A stretch of 64,000 nucleotides of DNA from Gammaproteobacteria bacterium (GTDB taxonomy: Bacteria > Pseudomonadota > Gammaproteobacteria > Poriferisulfidales > GCA-002705445). Positions 55,961 through 64,000 of this stretch are shown piece after piece (the first letter of the stretch is position 1; each line of letters opens with the position of its first letter). The notes under the pieces were generated by a model that made no database searches, was not told the DNA's origin, and saw only the letters and a list, made by a program, of their open reading frames with translations. The DNA is taken from the NCBI GenBank assembly GCA_018675635.1, contig JABGXU010000007.1, positions 441,366 to 505,365 of the forward strand, in the 5' to 3' direction. Position numbers and translations under genes: made by a program.

Positions 55961-56602
55961 TTATTTATCTATAATAACATCAAAATTTTTCGGTATATCA
56001 ATTTTAAAAATAGAGTCTAGAATACCTGTATTCCGTTTAAAATCATCAAAACTCATTGTAACACTTTGATCAAAATCGTTCATAAAGGTAATTTTTATAA
56101 TATTTTCATCCTTTAAAGCTATAATAAAAAAATGATTTTCTAAATCTTTGCTTAGCGGAATAAATTCAACGTAGTCAATACCCTTACTGCTATATATATC
56201 TAATTTAAATTTATTTTTTAAATATTCAGTATCAGTCATAAAATTAACAATATTATTTCTATTATCAATACTTGTTCTCTGAATTACAACTTGTTCTAAA
56301 TCTTCATCGTAAGTAGTTAAAATCTGTCCATCTGAAATAAATTTTATTTTATTTGGCTTTGTGTACTCTAATCTATACATTGATTTTTTTTTAAAAAATA
56401 ATTTTCCAGAGCTCTTCTTCATTAGAGAGCCATCTTTATCATAAGTTGATTGATTAAAACTCGATGAAAATGATTCTAGTTTTTTTATATAATTGATGTA
56501 GTCAAACTTTTCACTTGCAAATAAAATATTATTACAACATGCTAATAATGCAATAGTTAACATAGACTTAAAATATATCTTATTAGTTTTTTTTGAGAAC
56601 AT
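55961..56602 (-). CDS. lolA: outer membrane lipoprotein carrier LolA
   Basis: Periplasmic chaperone of lipoproteins, about 213 residues. A signal peptide (about 12-30, [17 protein letters not shown]) is followed by an eleven-stranded fold: [31 protein letters not shown] and [19 protein letters not shown] are typical of LolA. The start is the ATG at 56602 (56614 possible), which overlaps ftsK by 20 bases. Confidence 0.9.
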   Translation of the reverse strand: MFSKKTNKIYFKSMLTIALLACCNNILFASEKFDYINYIKKLESFSSSFNQSTYDKDGSLMKKSSGKLFFKKKSMYRLEYTKPNKIKFISDGQILTTYDEDLEQVVIQRTSIDNRNNIVNFMTDTEYLKNKFKLDIYSSKGIDYVEFIPLSKDLENHFFIIALKDENIIKITFMNDFDQSVTMSFDDFKRNTGILDSIFKIDIPKNFDVIIDK

Positions 56603-58805
56603 TTCTTGTTCCATTTTTTTGAATTGCCGTAACAATGCCTAATTCTTCCATTTTTTCGATCATTCTAGCTGCTCTGTTATAACCAATCTTTAATCTTCTC
56701 TGTAAATAGGATATTGACGCCTTATCACTTTCAATAACAATTGATACCGCCTCTTTATATAAATCATCATCATCATCATTTTCTTTATATAAAGATTTAA
56801 GATCACTATTGCTATTATCTAATATCTCTTCAAGATATTCGTTTTCGACACCTTCTTTTAAATAATTTATTACATCTTTTACTTCTTTGTCAGAGACAAA
56901 TGCTCCATGTATTCTTTCTGGAATCATTTTTCCACTTTCTAAATAAAGCATATCACCATTTCCCAAAAGATTTTCAGCTCCTGCTTGATCAAGTATTACT
57001 CTTGAATCAATTTTAGAAGAAACCTGAAAAGCAATTCTTGATGGTATGTTAGCTTTTATTAGACCAGTAATTACATCAACTGATGGTCTTTGTGTGGCTA
57101 GAATTAAATGTATGCCGGCAGCTCTAGCTTTTTGAGCTAATCGAGCAATTAATTCCTCGATTCTTTTACCAACAACAAAAAATAAATCTGCAAACTCATC
57201 GACTATAATTACAATTTGAGGTAAATGTTGATCTTCAGTTAATTTATCAGCTTTTATTTTAGCATTATAACTATCTATGTTCCTTACACTATATTTAGCT
57301 AACAGCTTATATCGTCTTTCCATTTCTTTAACACTCCACATTAAAGCGTTTGCTGCAAGATTCATATCTGTAACTACTGGCGTTAATAAATGTGGAATGC
57401 CGTCATACACTCCCAACTCAAGCATTTTAGGATCTATCATTATCATTCGTACATGCTCAGGACTAGATTTATAAATCAAACTTAGAATCATCGAATTAAG
57501 TGCAACTGATTTACCTGAGCCAGTAGTTCCAGCCAATAACAAGTGCGGCATTTTAGATAAATCAGTCATTACTGGAGCACCAGAAATATCTTTACCTAAA
57601 CCTAGTGTAAGTTGTGATGAAAAATTTTCAAAAACAGCTGACTTAAGTATTTCTGATAATCTTACAATTTGCTTATTTTCATTTGGAATTTCTATGCCAA
57701 TAACATTTTTACCAGGTATAACTTCTACAACTCTCACATTAGTAACTGATAAAGCTCTAGCTAAATCTTTTGATAAATTAGTAATTTTTCCAGCTTTAAC
57801 TCCAGCTTCAGGCTCTAACTCAAAACGAGTAATAACGGGACCTTGATGAACTGCAACAACACTAGCTTTTACACCATAATCATCAAGTTTTATTTCAACA
57901 AGCTTGGATAAAGTTTTTAAAGTTTCATCTGAGTAAGAAGTAACAACTTCCTGAGAATCACTTAATAAATTTAATGGTGGTATTTTAGATCCACTTTTAT
58001 TTTCAAATAATTGAATTTGTTTTTCTTTTTCAATACGATCAGAAAAGTTGGTGACTTTCACTTCTGGCTCAATTTTAACATCATCTAATTTTTTAAATCT
58101 TTCAAGTTTTTTCTTAAATGCGATATCTTTCTTTAAATATTTTGTTTCTTTATTTCTAGATATAATTGAAGGCAAGTCTAAAATAAAATTAAATAGCTTT
58201 TGTGAAATATAAATAGAAATCTCGCCAATTTTTTCAAAAATTTGTATCCAAGAAAATTTTAGCCACAAGGTTAATCCTAAAGCAGACAAAGAAACCAATA
58301 CTAACGTTGAGCCATAAATGTGTAAATTATGAACTAAAAAAATTGCTATGGTATTGCCTACTATTCCTCCAGCTCCAACCTCTAAATCATTTGGAACATG
58401 ATGAATACTAAGTAATGCACAAAATGATACAAGAAATATAAAGTATCCTATAAACCTTGAGGTGTTACCCTCTTTGTTATTATTAAGATTATCTTTCTTG
58501 TAAATTATTATTGCTAAAAAAATTATTATTAGTGGTATTAAAAAAGCTGCTTGACCAAATACAAAATACAATGTTTCGCTTAAATATGAGCCAAATAATC
58601 CTCCAAGATTTTGGATTTCAGTAGACGACGATTTTATCCAGCTAGAATCATTTTTTTGATATGTTGTTAGTGTTAAGTAAATAAAAGACGAAACTGAAAA
58701 TGATAAAAGTAAAATAGCCTCTCTAAATGTTTGAGATATTGCTTTTTTATTAGGTGAGTTGCTGGCTATTTTGTTTGTCTTATTTTTCAATACAATCTGC
58801 CCCAA
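56583..58805 (-). CDS. ftsK: DNA translocase FtsK
   Basis: Septal DNA pump, 740 residues. Four N-terminal membrane helices (about 28-195), a short linker rich in Lys/Glu, then the motor with Walker A GTTGSGKS (about 430), Walker [12 protein letters not shown] and [18 protein letters not shown], and a C-terminal gamma winged-helix domain ([21 protein letters not shown]). The frame opens at a TTG without good ribosome site, so the first residues are uncertain. Divergent from trxB. The linker is short compared with E. coli FtsK. Confidence 0.95.
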   Translation of the reverse strand: MGQIVLKNKTNKIASNSPNKKAISQTFREAILLLSFSVSSFIYLTLTTYQKNDSSWIKSSSTEIQNLGGLFGSYLSETLYFVFGQAAFLIPLIIIFLAIIIYKKDNLNNNKEGNTSRFIGYFIFLVSFCALLSIHHVPNDLEVGAGGIVGNTIAIFLVHNLHIYGSTLVLVSLSALGLTLWLKFSWIQIFEKIGEISIYISQKLFNFILDLPSIISRNKETKYLKKDIAFKKKLERFKKLDDVKIEPEVKVTNFSDRIEKEKQIQLFENKSGSKIPPLNLLSDSQEVVTSYSDETLKTLSKLVEIKLDDYGVKASVVAVHQGPVITRFELEPEAGVKAGKITNLSKDLARALSVTNVRVVEVIPGKNVIGIEIPNENKQIVRLSEILKSAVFENFSSQLTLGLGKDISGAPVMTDLSKMPHLLLAGTTGSGKSVALNSMILSLIYKSSPEHVRMIMIDPKMLELGVYDGIPHLLTPVVTDMNLAANALMWSVKEMERRYKLLAKYSVRNIDSYNAKIKADKLTEDQHLPQIVIIVDEFADLFFVVGKRIEELIARLAQKARAAGIHLILATQRPSVDVITGLIKANIPSRIAFQVSSKIDSRVILDQAGAENLLGNGDMLYLESGKMIPERIHGAFVSDKEVKDVINYLKEGVENEYLEEILDNSNSDLKSLYKENDDDDDLYKEAVSIVIESDKASISYLQRRLKIGYNRAARMIEKMEELGIVTAIQKNGTRNVLKKN

Positions 58806-58949
58806 TGCTATAAACTATATTAATATTTTATTAGCTACACAAAATAAAGATAGAATGAAGGTTTTTTTATCTTCCTTATTCCGCATGATTATACTATATT
58901 TACAATAAATATTAACTTAATAGATTAAATCTATTATCAATAAAATTGA

Positions 58950-60785
<1,836 letters not shown>

Positions 60786-60789
<4 letters not shown>

Positions 60790-62549
60790 TTATTCTTTTG
60801 TTTCTTTCTATACGCTGAAAATATTATAATAAATATACTAAGTAATATTGGCATTAGAAAAATATTAATAAATTTTAATAATGAGCCTAGGCCATCTATA
60901 TCTTTATTTAAATTTCTTCTAACATCTCTTAATTCTTTTCTAACTTTTAATAGATCTTTTTGAAATGCATTGTAATCTTTACTGTTTTTGTCTGTTACTT
61001 CATTATTGTTGTAAGTATTTTGTAACTGAGTTAATCTATTTTTAAGCCTATCTTCTTCAATTCTAAATTTTTTCTCTGCAGCAAATTTTAAGTTATCTAC
61101 AACTATAAATGGTCGTGTAAACGATTCTCTGCTAGTAATGCTTGCAAGTGTATTTCCACCTGCTAAGTGATCTAATGAATTAATTATAAAATCTCCATTA
61201 CTTGCCCATGGCACTAAAACTTGCTCTCCATAAAAATCTTGCACCCTAACCCACAAATAGTTTGCAGTAATATCAGCATCTGCAACTACAATAGCTTGTT
61301 TGTTTTCATTTTCAATTAAACCGGCGTATACATTTGTTTCTTGTGTAGCTTTATATTTATCTAACAATATCGATGGATCTGGCATATATCTAAAAACATT
61401 TTTTTCTGCTATTGATGAATCATCACTAGATGTAATGAGCGGTGTAAATTTATTACTCATATTAGTATTAACAATAGTTCCTGAAAATGCAGAAGTTACA
61501 GAATTTAGTTTATTAGTTATATTGATATTCTGGTTAAATGATGCTTTAGGAAAACTTAAGATAGCTGCATGCTTAATGGGTCTATCAGAATTTGCAGACG
61601 TAACAGGTATAGCATATTTCCTATCTAACAATACTTTTGCAGGATTTATTGAAATTCCAATCTTATCTAGAAGTTCTGTGAAATCTGAAGATTGAATACC
61701 ACCACCTTTGGGAGGTAAACTTGGATCTTGAAATTCAGGATCTGCCTCAGAGTAAACATCATACAAAACTAAAACTTTTCCTTTCTTATCATAGAAATTA
61801 ATTATTTTACTTTTGTCTTCTTTAGATATTTTTTTTGGGTGTACTAAAAATAAAATCTCAAAATCATCAAAACTTTTTGTTTTTTTAGTAATTTGCTCAA
61901 CATCAAAAAGTGGTTTTAATTTTTGAATAATAGCCCATTCTGGTGTTGGTTCATTTTTTGTAAAGCTATATCCTCCAAACATCGGTAATGAAGACATAAC
62001 GCCAATCTTAGGCTTCTTTAATCCAAGAAGACTATAGATAACTTTAGTAATTTCGTACTCTATAAATGCCTCTTTACCAGGATCAAAAAATTTAATTATT
62101 TCATAATTATCATATCTATTAGATGCCACCAAACCAAAAAAAATATTTTCTTCTTTTGTCTTTGAGGGCACACCTTGCAATCCAAATTTCATTGCATTAT
62201 CTTCATCGTCTGAAAATGGCACTGGATCTATTACATTTAATGTAATTTTACCCTTAGAACGTAACTGATATTCTTCAAGCAATTCTTTTATGCGTTTTGC
62301 ATATGTTCTTAAGTATGTATCTTCTTTAGTAAGGCTGTCTGAAAAGTAATAATTAAGTATAATTTGATCATCTATTTTGTTAACTATATTAAGAGTTCCA
62401 TCTCCTAAGGTATATAATCTATTCTCCGTTAAATCAAAACGAAAACCTTTAAATAAATTATTTGTAAGCATTATAAATAGAACAAAAACTACTAGTAATA
62501 GAAAAATTTGTGCTTTTGATTTATTTTTCTCTGATATCAAGCTAACCAC
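60786..62549 (-). CDS. GldG-like ABC-transporter auxiliary protein
   Basis: A 587-residue protein of the GldG/'ABC-type uncharacterised transport system' family. One membrane helix lies at about 14-33 and one at about 560-582; between them is a large extracytoplasmic domain (FRFDLTENRLYTLGDGTLNIV and NYYFSDSLT near the start) with a coiled coil at 505-555. It opens at a GTG overlapping the permease end by eight bases. In gliding bacteria GldG pairs with GldA/GldF; here the role is unknown. Confidence 0.82.
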
Positions 62550-63276
62550 CTTTTTTAATATTAACTAATTCAATGTTTATATAAAGCCAAAAACCAATAA
62601 GAGCAGCGTAGTAAATAAAATCTCTTAAATCAATCACACCTTTACTTAACGATGAGAAATGAGATAAAAAACTTAATGAGGCTATAGCATCAACAGCTCC
62701 TTGTGGGAGCCATGTATTAAAAAAATCTAAAACTAAATTTGTTCCACTTAATAAGAAAATAAAACACACGACCACTGAAATAATAAAAGCAATAACCTGA
62801 TTTTGTGTAATTGATGACATGCATGAGCCAATAGCAAGAAATCCACCAGACATCAAAAGGCTCCCTAAATATCCAGATATTATAGCGCCATTATCTGGTT
62901 CACCAAGATAATTAACAGTAATCCATATTGGAAATGTTAAAAGTAAAGCTAATGATATGAAAAACCAAGCAGCAAGATATTTACCTATAACCACTTCAGA
63001 TACTTTTACCGGAAGAGTTAATATTAATTCAATAGTTCCAGACTTTCTTTCTTCCGCCCACAATTTCATTGAAATTGCTGGTACTAAAAATAAATAAAGC
63101 CATGGATGAAAACTAAAGAAAGGTAATAAGTCAGCTTGGCCTCTTTCGTAAAAACCACCCATATAAAATGTTAATGATCCTGATAATAATAAAAAAATTA
63201 CTAAAAAAACATAAGCTATTGGTGTTGAGAAATAAGATAATAACTCCCTATTAAATATAATTATAATATTTTTCAT
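62542..63276 (-). CDS. ABC transporter permease (GldF-like)
   Basis: A 244-residue ABC-2 permease with six membrane helices and the typical start NRELLSYFSTPIAYVFLVIF and motif AEERKSGTIELILTLPV. It follows the ATPase gene by two bases. The exported substrate is unknown; in this gene order it belongs to the GldA/F/G-type module. Confidence 0.88.
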   Translation of the reverse strand: MKNIIIIFNRELLSYFSTPIAYVFLVIFLLLSGSLTFYMGGFYERGQADLLPFFSFHPWLYLFLVPAISMKLWAEERKSGTIELILTLPVKVSEVVIGKYLAAWFFISLALLLTFPIWITVNYLGEPDNGAIISGYLGSLLMSGGFLAIGSCMSSITQNQVIAFIISVVVCFIFLLSGTNLVLDFFNTWLPQGAVDAIASLSFLSHFSSLSKGVIDLRDFIYYAALIGFWLYINIELVNIKKGG

Positions 63277-63278
63277 TT

Positions 63279-63998
63279 TTAACTCGAGCTCCTCATAGTA
63301 ATTTGTCTAAATATATTGTCCAAATTACCACTACCAGATTCCTTTAGTATTTTAGGGGTATCGTCAAATAAAAGTTTGCCCTTAGCTATTATTGCAGCTC
63401 TAGTGCATACAGCTTCAACTTCTTCAAGTATATGTGTAGAAATTATTATAGTTTTATCTTTTGAGATTTTTTTTATTAGTTCTCTAACGTCATATTTTTG
63501 ATTTGGATCTAAGCCGTCAGTAGGTTCATCCATAATTAATATTTCTGGATCATGTATGATTGCTTGCGCTATACCTACTCTTCTCTTAAATCCCTTTGAT
63601 AAATGCTCTATACGTTTATTTAAAACATCATGCAAAGATAAATTTTCAACAACCATAGAAATTGCTTCAGATAATTGATTTTTATGAATGCCTCTTATTT
63701 TTGCCACAAAGACTAAAAAATCATAAGTTGTCATTTCGCCATATTGAGGTGCTCCTTCGGGCAGATAACCAATATACTTTTTGACCTCTAAAGAATTATC
63801 TTTAATTGACAAATTTTTAATTTTGATTTTACCACTTGTGGGCTCAATAAAACCGGTAATCATTTTCATAGTAGTAGATTTTCCAGCACCGTTTGGCCCT
63901 AAAAAACCCAATACTTCGCCTTTGTTGATATCTAATGATAAATCTTCGACCACATTAGTATTATCATACTGTTTATATAAATGCCTTATCTCAATCAT
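63279..63998 (-). CDS. ABC transporter ATP-binding protein (GldA-like)
   Basis: A 239-residue ABC ATPase. Walker A GPNGAGKSTT lies at about 35-44, the signature LSKGFKRR at 132-139, Walker B LIMDEPTDGLD at about 153-163 and the H-loop STHILEE. The ATG at 63998 lies two bases from the window edge, so the gene is complete but its promoter is not visible. It is shorter than many GldA-type ATPases, lacking a long tail. Confidence 0.88.
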   Translation of the reverse strand: MIEIRHLYKQYDNTNVVEDLSLDINKGEVLGFLGPNGAGKSTTMKMITGFIEPTSGKIKIKNLSIKDNSLEVKKYIGYLPEGAPQYGEMTTYDFLVFVAKIRGIHKNQLSEAISMVVENLSLHDVLNKRIEHLSKGFKRRVGIAQAIIHDPEILIMDEPTDGLDPNQKYDVRELIKKISKDKTIIISTHILEEVEAVCTRAAIIAKGKLLFDDTPKILKESGSGNLDNIFRQITMRSSS

Positions 63999-64000
63999 AC

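Overview
This window is about 64 kb of very A+T-rich (roughly 30% G+C by eye), densely packed chromosome from what looks like a streamlined, free-living methylotrophic proteobacterium of the beta or gamma type. The call rests on conserved blocks found in those classes: aspS-nudB-yebC-...-ybgC-tolQRAB-pal-cpoB-queE-queC, trxB/ftsK-lolA-...-crcB-serS, ilvB-ilvN-ilvC-pssA-leuA, holD-rimI, mdh with zapE, and a one-piece tmRNA with tag ANEDNYALAA. Methylotrophy is indicated by a formaldehyde-oxidation cluster of the tetrahydromethanopterin (H4MPT) type: fae, mch, mtdB, the beta-RFAP synthase gene and three accessory genes. I see no phage, insertion sequence, CRISPR array or plasmid signature.

Layout. 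0.2-9 kb: an alpha/beta hydrolase, mdh-zapE, gltX with tRNA-Glu directly behind it, an ArsC-like protein, several small unknown proteins, a secreted hydrolase with a short coupled leader ORF, and a yadGH-type ABC exporter with a thioredoxin-like ferredoxin. 9-14.7 kb: dusA, a fumarylacetoacetate-hydrolase-family protein and an SDR on the plus strand, then an L,D-transpeptidase, holB and a QueD-like fusion on the minus strand. 14.8-25 kb: the H4MPT cluster, read leftward from purL through mptG, mtdB, orfY, mch, orf5 and orf7, with fae last and apparently under its own promoter. 25-30.5 kb: rmuC, tmRNA, an AddB-like nuclease, DUF2970, rimI and a putative holD. 30.5-38 kb: branched-chain amino acid genes with pssA and a TusA-like protein, a 29-codon membrane ORF followed by a terminator, and a divergent bepA-type protease. 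38-44 kb: an ammonium channel, a molybdopterin oxidoreductase with an FNR/ferredoxin partner, tRNA-Lys and a truncated haemoglobin. 44-56 kb: queC-queE, the Tol-Pal system, yebC, nudB, aspS, a MOSC protein, serS and crcB. 56-64 kb: lolA, ftsK, trxB and a GldA/F/G-DUF4340 ABC module.

Genes are packed by short overlaps (ATGA, TAATG) and convergent stop codons often touch. Only one gene-free stretch exceeds 300 bases (42810-43161).

Most notable points: (1) between yebC and ybgC, where ruvC-ruvA-ruvB normally sit, there is instead one 104-residue Hjc-like PD-(D/E)XK nuclease, and rarA is likewise missing from its usual place between lolA and crcB; (2) a QueD-like domain has lost one zinc-binding His (HGH is HGG) and is fused to an unrecognised N-terminal region directly downstream of the H4MPT cluster; (3) a 29-residue membrane peptide ORF followed by an intrinsic terminator lies between ilvC and pssA; (4) a soluble molybdopterin oxidoreductase/FNR-ferredoxin pair of unknown substrate.
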